Part shown: in pieces, positions 10,521 to 21,929 of the stretch
Numbering within the stretch: position 1 is the first letter of the stretch
Layout: the number at the start of each line of letters is the position of its first letter
Source of the DNA: Azorinus chamasolen
Lineage: Eukaryota > Mollusca > Bivalvia > Cardiida > Solecurtidae
DNA: 64,000 bases
Assembly: GCA_963576725.1 (NCBI GenBank)
Contig: OY755240.1
Location: forward strand, 29,903,932-29,967,931
Direction: 5' to 3'
Notes under the pieces: generated by a model
Seen by the model: the letters and a program-made list of their open reading frames with translations, nothing else
Told to the model about the DNA's origin: nothing
Database searches by the model: none
Translations under genes and position numbers: made by a program

Positions 10521-10902
10521 GTTTTGTTTTTTAAGAAAAAATTGAGGTACTGTTATAGCCTTTGTCTTGTCATCTTTGTGATCATTATCTTGATGCAAAA
10601 GCTTTTACATTTGGTCAGTTTCAACCTCAGGACGACTGTCCCTTTCGAACAGCTTCGATATGATTAGGGGCCATTTCTCCGTCATGTGTATTCAGAGTTG
10701 AATCTCTTTTAAATATTGATTTTTGTGAATATTGGTGCTCTTGTTTATTAATACGGCAATACTCTGTATTATACTCTTGTCCATATATCTTGAAACCACA
10801 ATATTCCTTTACGAACCCTTACCAAAAATTGTTTATTTTGAAACAGATTTAAACAACATATTAATGAACTTTTCTGTCGGTTTATGCATTCTGAAAAAAA
10901 AA
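10521..10902. other. intronic non-coding stretch
   Basis: No coding or repeat feature recognised. A small open frame at 10732-10917 has no recognisable similarity and ends in the MITE that follows. Confidence 0.5.
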
Positions 10903-10909
10903 ATCACAG

Positions 10910-11078
10910 TACAGTAAAACCTGTCTTATCCAACCATCAAAAAGAAGACAAATTGTAAAGCAGGTGGTAGCTTAATGCAGGTCAAAAGTAATGCAGAAAG
11001 CTCCAGTTTTAAGCAACCACCTGAATTTTAACATTACTTTGTGCAGTCAATATATGGTAGTTAAGACAGGTTCCACGG
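10910..11078. mobile_element. pogo-like MITE, diverged
   Basis: ACAGTAAAACCTGTCTTATC at the left and GTTAAGACAGGTT at the right are inverted. Arms GCAGGTGGTAGCTTAATGC and GCAACCACCTG are partly paired. The right terminal CTG is lost and the centre is eroded. Confidence 0.6.
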
Positions 11079-11094
11079 TAGCATATAAAGGTAG

Positions 11095-11989
11095 CTTATA
11101 GTTGAAAAAATGGGGGTGTATTGCTTTGCACATGTTGGTCTGTCGGTCAGTCTGCAGATCGATGGTTTCCGATCAATAACTAATGAACAGTTTGGCGTAG
11201 AATCTTCAAACTTGCTGTGGTGATAGGTCATGACCACTAGATGATCCCTATTGTTTTTGAGGTCACTAGGTCAAAGGTCAAGGTCACCATGACCTTAAAT
11301 GGTGAAATCGTTTCTGATCAATAACTGCTCATGGGTTTGGCTTAGGATATTCAAACTTGCTTTGGTTGTTGGTCATGACAACTAGATGACCCCTATTGTT
11401 CTTGAGGTCACTAGATCAAAGGTCAAGCTCACCATGACCTAAACTGATGACATGGTTTCCGATTAATAACTGCTTAATAGTTTGGCTTAGGATCTTCAAA
11501 CTTGCTGTGGTGGTTGGTCATGACCACTAGATGACCCCTATAGTTTTTGAGGTCACTAGGTCAAAAGTCTAGGTCACCATGACCTTAACTGGTGAAATGG
11601 TTTGTCATGACCACTAGATGACCCCTATTGTTCTTGAGGTCACTAGATCAAAGGTCGAGGTCACCATGACCTAAACTGATGAAATGGTTTCCGATTAATA
11701 ACTGCACAAGAGTTTGGCTTTGGATCTTCAAACTTGCTGTGGTGGTTGGTCATGACCACTAGATGACCCCTATAGTTTTTGAGGTCACTAGGTCAAAAGT
11801 TTAGGTTGCCATGACCTTAACTGGTGAAATGGTTTCCGATAAATAACTGCTCATGGGTTTCGTTTGGGATCTTAAAACTTGCTGTGGTGGTTGGTAATGA
11901 CCACAAGATGACCCCAATTGTTTTTGAGGTGACTAGATCAAAGATCAGGGGGTCTTGGGGGTATACATGTTTTAGAAACATCTCTTGTT
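11095..11989 (+). mobile_element. family D element, full length
   Basis: Starts TAGTTGAAAAAATGGGGGTG with GTCTGTCGGTCAGTCTG. About five units follow, carrying GGTTTCCGATCAATAACTGC, CTTCAAACTTGCTGTGGTGG and GACCACTAGATGACCCC. Ends with hairpin ATGTTTTAGAAACAT then CTCTTGTTT at 11990. Units contain AGGTCA direct repeats. No coding capacity; orientation as the gene. Confidence 0.8.
11268..11286 (+). promoter_or_regulatory. triple AGGTCA half-site in family D (sequence match only)
   Basis: AGGTCA-A-AGGTCA-AGGTCA: three half-sites in direct order, giving a DR1 followed by a DR0. TCAAGGTCA lies at 11278-11286. A weaker version sits about 130 bp downstream in the next unit. Match only; no evidence of use. 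Confidence 0.3.
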
Positions 11990-12045
11990 TAGTGCATTGC
12001 AGTTATTTTTTGTGCTATTTAATTCCTCCCCTCAAAATGCCTTTT

Positions 12046-12132
12046 AACCCTTTCCCTCATACTGACGCCTTTTGACTGCTCTGTAAAAGTCACCATATGG
12101 AACTATTGTGATAAATAATGGAGCAAATGCTC
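12046..12132. mobile_element. core-2 MITE, left part, interrupted
   Basis: TTAACCCTTTCCCTCATACT starts the element. It runs to GGAGCAAATGCTC, where a family A element (TTTTTAGCTCACC) begins, so A inserted into the palindromic core. Confidence 0.7.
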
Positions 12133-12960
12133 TTTTTAGCTCACCAGAGCACAAAGTGCTCAGGGTGAGCTTTTGTGATCGCCCGTTGTCCGTCGTACGT
12201 CGGCTTGCGTCATCCGTCGTCAACAATTTGAACCTTTAAAAATCTTCTCCTCTGAATCTACAGGGATCTCAACTTTCATCTTTGGCACATAGCATCATGT
12301 TCTGGTCCCCTACAAGTTTTTTAGCTCACCAGAGCACAAAGTGCTCAGGGTGAGCTTTTGTGATTGCCTGATGTCTGTCGGCGTGCGTCGTGCGTCGTGC
12401 GTCGTGCGTCGTGTGTCGTGCGTCGTTCGTCGTCAACAATTTGAACCTTTAAACTTCTTCTCCTCTGAATGTACAGGGTTCTCAGCTTTCATCTTTGGCA
12501 CATAGCATCAGCTATAGGTCCTTTACAAAAGTTATATAAATTATGTCCCTAGAGTCAAAATTGGCCCCGCCACAGTCCCAGAGGTGGCCAGTTTTCTCTA
12601 GCTGACTGTTGTTTTCTGTACAAGTAGCAGAATGCTGGGCTCACTTATGTTAGGCATGGGGGAAAACTTCAAAAATCTTCTTGTCAAAAACTATAAGTCA
12701 CAGAGCTTAGATATATGGTGTATAGATTTACTTAGTATACCTTATTGACATTGGTTAATATCATAGTTCTGAGGTTAAAATTGGCCCTGCCCTGTTGGTT
12801 ATACTTTAAAATAGATTTTTTCACTATAAAGGTTCCTCTGAACTAGAAGGACTGTAAACACTCCATCTGTATTATGCAATCACTTGAGAGGGCAAGTTCC
12901 TGGTCAAACCTCTATGAAGTTGTCTGCTTCAGAATTAGTGTCTGTTTGTTCACATTGTTT
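12131..12960 (+). mobile_element. two family A 5' ends, one inside the other
   Basis: A first A 5' hairpin with GTCCGTCGTACG starts at about 12133 and reaches GGTCCCCTACAAG. A second A 5' hairpin starts in a T run at about 12316 with an expanded CGTGCGTCGTGCGTCGTG stretch. After about 12650 the units become a subfamily (AAACTATAAGTCACAGAGC, GGTGTATAGATTTAC) shared with 14640-14770 and 24020-24150. No 3' hairpin. Confidence 0.75.
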
Positions 12961-14154
12961 TTAACCCATTCCCTCATAGGCTATTTTCAGATCCTGGCTC
13001 TTGGAAAATTTCAGAATTGTGTAGATTTGAAACCATTGTGATAAATAGAGCATTTACTCCTATGGAGCAAATGCTCTATTTATCACAATGGTTTCATAAA
13101 GTGACTATTATACCTCTTTGAATAAATCTACTGATAAGGAGCATTAATTAGAGAAAAGGAAAATTTCAAAATTGTGTTGATTTGAAACCATTGTGATAAA
13201 TAGAGCATTTACTCCTATGGAGCAAATGCTCTATTTATCACAAAGGCTTTTTTCAGATCCTACCTCTTTGAATAAAACTACTGATAAGGAGCATTAATTA
13301 TAGGAAAGGAACATTTCAGAATTGTGTAGATATGAAACCATTGTAATAAATAGAACATTTACTCCTATGGAGCTTTTGCTCTATTTACCACAATGGTTAG
13401 CAAATGCTCTATTTATCACAAAGGCTTTTTTCAGATCCTACCTCTTTGAATAAATCTACTGATAAGGAGCATTAATTAGAGAAAAGGAAACTTTCAGAAT
13501 TGTGTAGATTTCAAACCATTGTGATAAATAGAGCATTTCCTCCATAGGAGTAAATTAACTCATGTACAAACCACATATAAAGTTACATACCGGTATGCGT
13601 CAGATCAGAATTGTTGTCTGCTTATTCAAAGAGGTAAATCTTGGTCTACTCTGTTTGCAAATGCATGAAAACATGTTTATATGAGGGAAAGGGTTAATTA
13701 GAGAATAGGACAATTTCAGAATTGTGTAGATTTGAAACCATTGTGATAAATAGTGCATTTACTCCTATGGAGCAAATGCTCTATTTATCACAAAGGCAAA
13801 TGCTCTATTTATCACTGGTTTCATAAAGTGACTATTATACCTCTTTGAATAAATCTACTGATAAGGAGCATTAATTAGAGAAAAAGAAAATTTCAAAATT
13901 GTGTAGATTTGAAACCATTGTGATAAATAGAACATTTACTCCTATGGAGCAAATGCTCTATTTATCACAAAGGCTTTTTTCAGATCCTACCTCTTTGAAT
14001 AAATCTACTTATAAAGAGCATTAATTATAGAAAAGGAAAATTTCAGAATATTGTGTAGATTTGAAACCATTGTGATAAATAGAGCATTTACTCCTATGGA
14101 GCTTTTGCTCTATTTATCACAATGGTTAGCAAATGCTCTATTTATCACGTAGGC
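12961..14154. repeat. tandem array of core-2 MITE units
   Basis: Opens with TTAACCCATTCCCTCATAGG. The core-2 palindrome (GAAACCATTGTGATAAATAG, GAGCATTTACTCCTATGG, then the inverted arm) recurs near 13030, 13182, 13333, 13513, 13737, 13911 and 14065, a step of about 150 bp. Linkers CTACCTCTTTGAATAAATC and GATAAGGAGCATTAATTA repeat in register. Extra half-palindromes occur at 13395, 13797 and 14128. A core-1 fragment sits at 13615-13695. This is a MITE amplified in tandem rather than separate insertions. Confidence 0.8.
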
Positions 14155-15763
14155 TTTTTAGCTCACCAGAGCACAAAGTGCTCAGGGTGAGCATTTGTGA
14201 TTGCCTGATGTCCGTCGTCCGTCGGCGTGCGTCGTCCATCTTGCGTCGTTCGTCGTCAACAATTTGAACCTTTAAAAATCTTCTTCTCTGAATCTACAGG
14301 ATTCTCAGCTTTCATCTTTGGCACATAGCATCATCTGTAGGTCCTCTACAAAAGTTATATAAATTATACCCCTGGGGTCAATATTGGCCCTGCCGCAGGG
14401 GTTTTCAGTTTACAATAGAAACATATAGTGAAAACTTGAAACATCATCTCCTCTAAAACTAGAAGGTCCGCAGCTTTCATATTTGGCACATAGCTTCAAC
14501 TTCAGGGCTTCTACAAAAGTTATATAAATTATGCCCCTAGGGTCAAAATTGGTCCAACCCCAGGGATTGCCAGTTTTTGGTAGCTGACTGCTTAAACAGC
14601 CCATGGGATCACTAGTTATGCATAGGAAAAACTTTAAAAATATTCTTGTCAGAAACTACATGTCCCAGAGCTTAGATATTTGGTGTATAGATTTACTTAG
14701 CATAACTTTATGGGTTTTTTAAGTATCATAGTTCTTGGGTTAAAATTGGCCCTGCCCTGTGTGTACAGTCTTCTTCACGGCAGAAACGACAGTCTAAAGG
14801 TTTCTCCTTAATATATCAGCCTGCAGAGCTCAGACCAGTCAGTGTGAGTTCTTATATAATCACCCTTAGTCTGATCAGTAGAGTAGAAATTGTGTTTAGA
14901 CAAATAACACACACTCATTTAAGATTGAGAAAACTGTGGATAGTTCTCATTATGCAGAACACTCTTAAACCTTTTTTTCATACCTATGCCCTGCATTAAG
15001 CTACCAGATATCAATATAGAGCATATCTGTTGTGAATTTCAGGCTGGGTAATTTTGTCAACTGCTAAATTGTTGTCTGCAGCAAATTCATAAGTTATCCT
15101 AACTACACACTTTCTTTCTAAGTTTTTCAGAAGTTCAGTCTCATTGACAAACAGTTTCGATATCAGACCAGTCCCCACATTAGATTGGCCCTGATTTTGA
15201 TCCAATATGTTTGCATAGGTCATTAGTGGTGGGAGAATCCCACTACACACATTCTTTCTAAGTTTCTCAGAAGTTCAGTCTCATTTACAAACAATTTGGA
15301 TATCAGATCAGGCCCCACATTATGTGGGGCCTAATCTGGATCCAAACTGTTTGCATAGGTCATTAGTGGCGGGAGAATCTGCCTCTAGCATCCAAAGAAT
15401 TAATACAAGTTCCAGTGGTCTATGCTCTATCCATTCTTTCACTACATTCTTTCAGCATCATGTTCAGGTCCTCTACAAAAGTTATATAAATTGTGTCCCT
15501 GGGGTCAAAATTGGCACCGCCCTTGGGGTGATAAGTTTTCAATAGAAACATATAGTGAAAACTTTGAAAATCTTCTCCTCTGATTGTCTGGTGAGCGATG
15601 TCAGGGCCATTCTGGCCCTCTTGTCTAAATTATTCCCCTGGGGTCAAAATTGGCCCGCCCCAGGGCCGTCTAGTTTTCTATAGAATCATATAGTGAAAAC
15701 TTTGAAAATCTTCTCCTGGTTGTCTGGTGAGCGCTTCAGGGCTATTCTGGCCCTCTTGTTATC
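14155..15763 (+). mobile_element. long family A element, copy 1
   Basis: Starts in the T run of an array unit (GGCTTTTT then AGCTCACCAGAGCAC). A units run to about 14770, followed by a unique segment (14780-15450) not made of A units, then A units again. The 3' part has two hairpin ends (about 15610 and 15746-15762: CAGGGCTATTCTGGCCCT then CTTGTT). Inside the unique segment, 15090-15235 and 15240-15380 are a tandem duplication. The same composite occurs at 23598-24889. Confidence 0.75.
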
Positions 15764-15877
15764 ACAATGTTTTTAAAACAATTCCAAAATTTTCCATGTC
15801 TCTAGTTAATGCTCCTTTTGGGTAGATTTATTCAAAGATGTTGGATCTAAAAATAGCCTATGGAGGAAAAGGTTAAA
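15764..15877. mobile_element. core-2 MITE, right part
   Basis: ATCACAATG, TTAATGCTCCTTTTGGGTAG and ATAGCCTATGGAGGAAAAGG match the right half of core-2 MITEs such as 18535-18754. It lies against the 3' end of the A element. Confidence 0.65.
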
Positions 15878-16154
15878 GAAATACATAGGCTGGATTTGAA
15901 TGAAATTAGTAATTGAAGGATTTGGTTGTAACAATAGCATTGTATTACAATGATTTTTCGTGGAGTGAATGTCCTTCTACCTGAACTGATACTGATACTG
16001 TGTTGATATATGATGGAAACAACTTATGATAACTACAAAGCATTACTTTTTCGGAGAAGTATTGTTAGATCCTTGGGTGTTGGTAAAAAACTTAAATATA
16101 TTTTCTCACCGTTTCAACATCGGTTCAGCTGCCCCATAAAATGTCATGTAACTA

Positions 16155-16982
16155 CAGTCCAACCTGCTTCAGCGGTCACCTGGTATCAGCAGCCACACTG
16201 CTGTAAGCGGCCACTCTATGACCCTCCCAACGAAAAACACTATATATTACACCTGGTATAAGCGGTCACCTGCCTAACGCGGCCAGCGGCCACTCTATTT
16301 CATCCCAAATGGCCAATACACACTGGTGTAAGCGGCCAGGTGTTCTACAAATGTAAAGCGTGTAAACACTTTTCATGGCTATCGATCGGCAACATCAGAC
16401 ATTTTGTCACCTTTGAATGCATACAACTAACGATCATGACCCATTTGGACCCCTTATCAGAGTTTCTTGTGTTTGTTTACAAAGCGCGTCGGTTGTTCAC
16501 GCCATATTAATTGGGGATTTACCTTCTACTCGGAATTCCCCAGGAATGTAATCACGTGTGAACTAGCTGGTTCCCGACTTCCGCTTTATGAGTTAGATGT
16601 TCGCAGACGGAATATTCGGGAAACCAGTTGTGTCAAACATGGCTACTTACAACGTTAGAAGTTACACCCCCAAGCCAAATTCGAATAACACTGGCACGTG
16701 TATTACTCAAATGAAAGAACTGACACTTATAAATAAGGGACAAAAGGTTGAAGAACGACAAACAAGGCAATTAATTCAATATGACTTCCAATTATTACGG
16801 GCACTTTAGGTCAGAACGGTCTGTATAAATATCAATTAGTATACTGCTGTACACAACATACTTGTCTGTCATAATTACTCGAAAGTATGCTTGGTAACAT
16901 GCACCTGGTTTAGGCGGTCACCTGCTGTAAGCAGCCAAAGTGGCCACTTCCCTAGACTGACCGCTTACAGCAGGTTGGACTG
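16155..16982. mobile_element. pogo-like non-autonomous transposon, 828 bp
   Basis: Ends CAGTCCAACCTGCTTCAGCG and, inverted, CAGTCCAACCTGCTGTAAGC, with TA outside both (16153-16154, 16983-16984). Subterminal motifs GCGGTCACCTG and GCGGCCA are repeated. The interior, more CpG-containing than its surroundings, has a short frame from an ATG at 16639 of about 57 codons with no recognised domain. No transposase domain seen. Confidence 0.75.
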
Positions 16983-17216
16983 TATTTAGAACAGTTCTTT
17001 GCTGCAAGCAATTTGCAAATGTTTGGGCTGATTGATTGATGTTTATTCAGGTTATTGTGACATACAATATACATGTACATGTCTTATTAAAACGTACAAA
17101 GATTCTTGACATTAAACTTGAACACTTCTCAGTTGAAATTTATTAGTTGCAGATAATATATCAACTTGGTATAACAGATAGATCAGTTTATGCTTTCAAA
17201 TATGCACTAACCCTTT

Positions 17217-17445
17217 CCTCCATGAATATTCTTGCAAGAAATAATGACATCATTAATATTAATTAGATTAATTTTCTATTATTGAACATTGACACAGGAA
17301 TTTTTGGCCATGGCAGAAAATGTAGAATCATATCTATATTATATCATAAGCAAACAGAGTAGAGCCTGATTAGACGGAGCCGTCTGATCTGGGTCTACTC
17401 TGTTTGCCAAGGCGTAGAAAGGCGTATTATGGAGTAAAGGGTTAT
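17217..17445. mobile_element. core-1 MITE, nearly complete
   Basis: CTAACCCTTTCCTCCATGAA to GGAGTAAAGGGTTAT. Core palindrome GCAAACAGAGTAGAGCCTGA with its partner at 17359-17407. Another MITE left end (TTATCCTTTCCTTCATAC) starts on the same TTAT, followed by a decayed core-1 palindrome to about 17560. Confidence 0.75.
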
Positions 17446-17591
17446 CCTTTCCTTCATACAAACACTTTCTCACCCCTTTGCACAGTAGACCCAGAACAGA
17501 CTACTGTTGTAGGAGCCCTCAGACCCTGGGTCTGCTATGTTTGCTTATGAAACTATAATAGGTCTGTACATATTTCTGTTGATATTTTCAG

Positions 17592-17644
17592 AAAACAGTG
17601 AACAGAAAGAGATGCAGGATGTTGAACAAGAAGAGGCCTCATAG
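17592..17644 (+). CDS. 14-3-3 protein, terminal exon, copy 1
   Basis: Acceptor GATATTTTCAG ends at 17591. The first two bases complete the Glu codon begun by the last G of 7017-7360. The frame then reads NSEQKEMQDVEQEEAS and stops at TAG (17642-17644). Known: 14-3-3 proteins end in a short, variable, acidic, flexible tail encoded by a small last exon; 17 codons including stop fits. The intron before it is about 10.2 kb and full of mobile elements. The tail differs from copy 2 in sequence and length. Alternative: a conserved but unused 3' cassette; transcripts would settle this. Confidence 0.85.
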
Positions 17645-17978
17645 ATCAACTCACAGATGTGCTTAAATTGTATAGGAGTCACACCTCCAGAAAAGGTGCC
17701 TTTGGGGACATTGGAAGCGTGTAGATCCAGAGATTTAATCTTAAATCCAAATTTACAAATCGGACACTACTACTTCTTGTCAAGATGGCAGAATTGGATC
17801 ACAGAGCTTACTAACCCTGAAGATACATTTTCTTGTTGCGAGGTTTATATACTTTGAAACCCACTGACTCAAATCCAGACAATTTAAAAGTGATTTCACA
17901 AGCTATTACTTTGCTACAGTGATTGTTGTTTCTAGGGCTGGATAAAATTTGGAAAAATATTGAATACCTGATGTGTTA
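17645..17978 (+). other. probable 3' untranslated region of copy 1
   Basis: Follows the stop codon. Not recognised as repeat. No AATAAA was seen before the MITE at 17979, so the transcript end is unplaced. Confidence 0.4.
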
Positions 17979-18222
17979 TTAGCCCTTTCCCTTATGAATA
18001 TTCATGTAAGAAATAATGGTATCATGAAGATTTTTTGATAATTTTTTGAATTGGCATATGAACAAGGAATTTCTGGTTTGGCGGAAACTAAAGAATCAGA
18101 TCTATATAATGCCATAAGCAAACAGTAAACCCTGATCAGAGGGCTCCTACAGGAGCCATCTGATCAGGGTCTGATCTGTTTGCAAAAGTGAAAAGGCATC
18201 TTTATCAGGTAAAAAGGGTTAA
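17979..18222. mobile_element. core-1 MITE
   Basis: TTAGCCCTTTCCCTTATGAA to GTAAAAAGGGTTAA. The palindrome at 18117-18184 has centre GGCTCCTACAGGAGCC. The left arm carries ATATTCATGTAAGAAATAAT. Confidence 0.8.
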
Positions 18223-18534
18223 CATTTACTTGTTGGATCAATCTGAATTTATATGAATTTGTGAATGAATGGTCTTATTTATCTGTAGTTTTATGTATTT
18301 GGTAAATTGAGCATGTATGAAGTAATAAATATGTAGCATTGACTTAGAAGTATAGCTTTTATTAATCTACTTGTGTACCTTTTTACTTCATTAATACCCA
18401 TGTTGAAAATAATGACAAATACTAAATAAATAATGACAAATACTAAATAGATAATTTTCATAATGACAAGAGAACACCGGAAATTTTGACATGGTAGAAA
18501 ATTGTGGAATTGGATATTTATCATTTAACCCTTT

Positions 18535-18754
18535 CCTCCATAAATACGTCTTTCTACTCCTCTGTAATAACCACTTCTTGAAACCATTGTGATAAATAGA
18601 GCATTTGCTCCTATAGGAGCAAATGTTCTATTTATCACAATGGTTTCAAACTACAAAATTCTAAAATTTTACTTTTCTCTAGTAAAATGCTCCTTTTGGG
18701 TAGATTCATTCAAAGTGGTTGCTTCTAAAAATAGCCTTTGGAGGAAAGGGTTAA
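18535..18754. mobile_element. core-2 MITE, complete
   Basis: 220 bp, TTAACCCTTTCCTCCATAAA to GGAGGAAAGGGTTAA. Core GAAACCATTGTGATAAATAG pairs with its inverted copy around GCTCCTATAGGAGC. The left end (TACGTCTTTCTACTCCTCTG) matches the ends of core-1 elements, so the two types share termini. Confidence 0.85.
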
Positions 18755-18866
18755 TAAGAATACAGGGCCAAACCCTGACCAGATGGCTCCTACAGGAGCT
18801 GTCTAAATAGGTCTACTCTGTTTGCAACAAAGATATTTAAAAGGGTGTCTGTGAAGTAAAGGGTTC
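18755..18866. mobile_element. core-1 MITE fragment
   Basis: Right half: CCCTGACCAGATGGCTCC, AGGTCTACTCTGTTTGC, then GTGAAGTAAAGGGTT. Directly follows the core-2 MITE. Confidence 0.7.
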
Positions 18867-18883
18867 TGTTCAAATACAATTTT

Positions 18884-19057
18884 CAGAGCTACAGATAAAG
18901 GTGCGTACCCAAATACTAAAATCATCATTTTTCCACCAATCCCTATACTGAAGAGATAATTCTAAAGAAAAGTCACATTATAGGGTTTGGTGGAGAAATA
19001 TTATAAAGGAGCTATTGTTGAAAATGTTTAAATTTACGCATCTTATCTGGAGCTCTG
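18884..19057. mobile_element. CAGAG-ended hairpin MITE (type D)
   Basis: Left end CAGAGCTACAGATAAAGGTG; inverted right end CAGAGCTCCAGATAAGATGC. Inside, CCACCAATCCCTATA pairs loosely with TATAGGGTTTGGTGG. 174 bp. Class not assigned; target duplication not clear. Confidence 0.7.
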
Positions 19058-19210
19058 AATGTTTGCTTACTTGAAACACAATAGTTTGAGCATCGTTTAA
19101 GATTGTGATCGACATTGTCTGTTTGTCCATTTAACCATGAAATGACCGTAGAATAAATTTTAGGACAGAAAATATGATAGCAGGTAGCCTTGCTGTTTAA
19201 ATTTTGGTAT

Positions 19211-19457
19211 GAACCCCATACACCATGAATATTCATGTAAACGGTACTCGCATCATGAATAATAAATAGATTATTGTTTACTGTGGCACATGAACAAACA
19301 TTTTTTTTGCCATGACAGTAACTGTAATCATATCCATATAATTCCATTAAGCAAACTGAGCAGACCCAGATCAGGTGCTTCCTACAGGAGCTATCTGATC
19401 TGGGTCTACTCTGTTTGCAAAGTTGTAGAAAGGCGTATTTATGGAGTAAATGATTAA
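19211..19457. mobile_element. core-1 MITE, left end decayed
   Basis: Arm CACCATGAATATTCATGTAA, palindrome around 19353-19418 (AAGCAAACTGAGCAGACCC with GGTCTACTCTGTTTGC), right end GGAGTAAATGATTAA. Confidence 0.7.
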
Positions 19458-19875
19458 TCATCTCGAGACCATAAAATGAAGACACATAGAGTGCATGGGT
19501 TTGCGGTGATTACTTTGAATTGAAATAATGGTAGAAACAAACCTTAAAATTTTGGAAACAAGTAAATCCTCTCTATAATGACCACTTAAGAAGTCTAAAT
19601 TTCAGGTTGGTAGCCCTTCACTTGATAGAGATACTTTTGATAACCTTTACAGATGGTGTTGGCCACAAATCAGACCGCTCCTGTAGAAGCCGTCTAATCT
19701 TCGTCCATTTTGTTTGGTTACAGAATGTCTTAGATCTGTTTATATACGGTTACCATAGCAATGTGTTCGCTTGTTATTTCATAACAATGTAAGAAAATTA
19801 GTTGATTAATTTTAGTGGATGGAGTCTGCCATGAATACAAAGAATGCCCTGATACAATCAAAATCATCAGGTAAA

Positions 19876-20058
19876 CAGAGGTCCAGATAAGGTGTGTAAA
19901 TTAAAACATTTTCAAGGATAACTCCTTTATTTCTCCACCAAACCCTATGTTATGATCACTTAAAAATCGTCTCGAAGAGGCAATTCTACAGAATGGTCAC
20001 AACATAGTTTGGTGGAGAAATTTTAGTATTTAAGTACGCACATGTATCTGTTATTCTG
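19876..20058. mobile_element. CAGAG-ended hairpin MITE (type D)
   Basis: CAGAGGTCCAGATAAGGTGT to GCACATGTATCTGTTATTCTG. Internal ATTTCTCCACCAAACCCTAT pairs with ATAGTTTGGTGGAGAAAT across a hairpin containing AAAATCGTCTCGAAGAGG. Confidence 0.7.
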
Positions 20059-20067
20059 AGGTAAAGG

Positions 20068-20190
20068 GTCAACACAGGTGGTAGCTTACTGCAGGATGGA
20101 AGTTATTCAGAAAGCCCATATAGGAGCTTTCTGCATTACTTACGTACTGCATTAAGCAACCTTCTGAGTTTCAAAACGCCCATGTTTATT
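20068..20190. mobile_element. pogo-like MITE fragment
   Basis: Arms AGGTGGTAGCTTACTGCAGG and CTGCATTAAGCAACCTTCTG around CATATAGGAGCTTTCTGC. CAGT termini lost. Confidence 0.6.
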
Positions 20191-21380
20191 GTGTCACCTT
20201 CTTTTGCTGGGTGACACACGGGGATCATTTCTTGTCTATCAACTTTTTTTCATCACATTTATGCTGGCTTGTGACATGCATTGCTTCAACACTTGTGCTT
20301 ACTGAGTGGTTGCTATAGAGAGATTGTTTTTTTTATACATAGTATCGTTGGCAGAATATGTCTAGATGCTAAGTGCCAAAATACTTTTGCAGGATAAGAA
20401 ATCTCACACAAAGCTTGACGTGTTTAATTTGGAAATAGTGAAACTTGGATGCTTGAAAATATAAACGAACCCCCACCCCCTCCAAAAAACAAAACAATAC
20501 TTGGCAGGAAAAATCTAGGCTGCGCATGTTCTATGTCCATGTTTATTAAACTTGTGAGTCGGGAGTTCATTCTCAAGTAACTGATTGGTCAGATTTTGAG
20601 CTTTAGAATGATCACAGACTCGAGCAAATAGTTTTATAACCACAGGATCAGGGTCTAAGTTTATTAAACTTATGAGACTGAATCTGAGATCATTCTCATG
20701 TTCTGACCAATCAAATGCTTGAGAATGATCTCATACTTGAGCAAATAGTTTTATAACCACAGGGCCAGATCTCTGTAGACAAAAATATTTAGCCTCTTTT
20801 AGTTTATAAATTTGATTTGAATTTACCGGGTATATTATTGATGTTGACCAAGATTCGTATTGAATTTTTACTTGATATTTATCATTTTTTAATCAAACAA
20901 GTTACTTTGCAACTTTCGTTTTCAAGCAAATTGTGCCAGTTTAAAGTCTCACTTTAATTTTATACATGTTACAGCTGTGATAAACAAAAACTATTCCTAT
21001 TTAAAACAAAGATTGACTTTGGCACACAGTGTAAATCAAAATTGGAGAGCTCCTGAAGAGTATTATCTGATTAGGGTCTACACTGTTAGCTTCCACAATA
21101 GCATAATACTTTTTGTTTCAAGTACAGATTTTTTCAAGACCACCAGAGACATTTAGTGGTAAGTGGGTTTAGTGCACTCTGAAACATTGAATGTATTTCA
21201 ATACTGTTTGTCTTCATGGAAAGTCACACTTTTTTATAGAATAAACTTACTTTTGACTTGAAAGAATCCTTTTTCCTACATTCATACTGAGTTTTGTATA
21301 AGCCTACAAGTGACCTGTGTAGGACTTCAAAGTTCGTTTCTACAAATAAAAAAAAGTTGAGGTAAACAGGTTAGACATGC
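20191..21380. other. intergenic or intronic non-coding stretch
   Basis: No exon recognised on either strand; in particular nothing resembling the N-terminal half of a 14-3-3 protein. A local repeat lies at 20535-20768 and a core-1 remnant near 21000-21090. Confidence 0.5.
20535..20768. repeat. inverted/direct repeat shared with 38040-38155
   Basis: GTTTATTAAACTTGTGAGTC and GTTTATTAAACTTATGAGAC start two tandem parts. Both end GAGCAAATAGTTTTATAACC. GAATGATCTCATACTTGAGC is inverted relative to the GAGATCATTCTCATG stretch. A copy of the right half (GAGAATGATCTCAGACTT) lies at 38105. Probably a small MITE. Confidence 0.55.
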
Positions 21381-21381
21381 T

Positions 21382-21510
21382 TTATTAGCTCACCTATTCG
21401 AAGAATAGGGGGCTTATGGAATCAACCCGGTGTCGGCGTTGACCTTTATATGTTATCCAAAGTAAAAGGTTTACATGGGACAGCAAATTTTACCACTCAG
21501 TGAGTTGACC
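21382..21510 (+). mobile_element. family K element, 5' end fragment
   Basis: Hairpin AGCTCACCTATTCGAAGAAT then AGGGGGCTTAT, followed by CCCGGTGTCGGCG, GACC and a partial unit (ATGTTATCCAAAGTAAAAGG). Cut off by a type D MITE fragment. Confidence 0.5.
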
Positions 21511-21519
21511 AAACATCAT

Positions 21520-21862
21520 AGAGGCCCACATTAGATGCATAAATTAAAAACGTTTTCAAGAACGTCTCCTTATTTCTCCACCAAACCGTTATGTTGTGGT
21601 CAAATTAATATTTGAATTTTGAATAGTGCCTTTATCCGGTAAAACACCAAGTTAAAACTGACTAGATCGAGAGTGCTGGGTGAGTTATAGGCAGATAAAG
21701 GTGCATATTGAAATACTGATATAGGTATACCGTTTGTTGTGACCACTCTTTAGAATCGTCTTGGAGACGATTCTAGAAAGTGGTCACAGCATAGGGTTTG
21801 GTGGAGAGAAAGGAGCTATTCTTGAAAATGTTTCAATTTACACATCTTGTCTAGGTCGCTGT
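21520..21862. mobile_element. type D MITEs, one partial and one complete
   Basis: A left half (TTTCTCCACCAAACCGTTAT) at 21520-21605 is followed by a fuller copy at 21690-21862 with hairpin GTGACCACTCTTTAGAATCG and its inverted partner around CTTGGAGACG, then AGGGTTTGGTGGAGA and GCTATTCTTGAAAATG. Confidence 0.65.
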
Positions 21863-21929
21863 AAGGGTAAGAAGGTTTGGGTATTATTTTGCCTATTGCG
21901 GTCCATCTCTACATGGTCCAGATTGCTAC

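Noticed and set aside
16010..16809. Small frames including one starting MATYNVRSYTPKPNSN
   Set aside because: Mostly inside the CAGT-ended element 16155-16982; no transposase or other domain seen. Not enough to call a gene.
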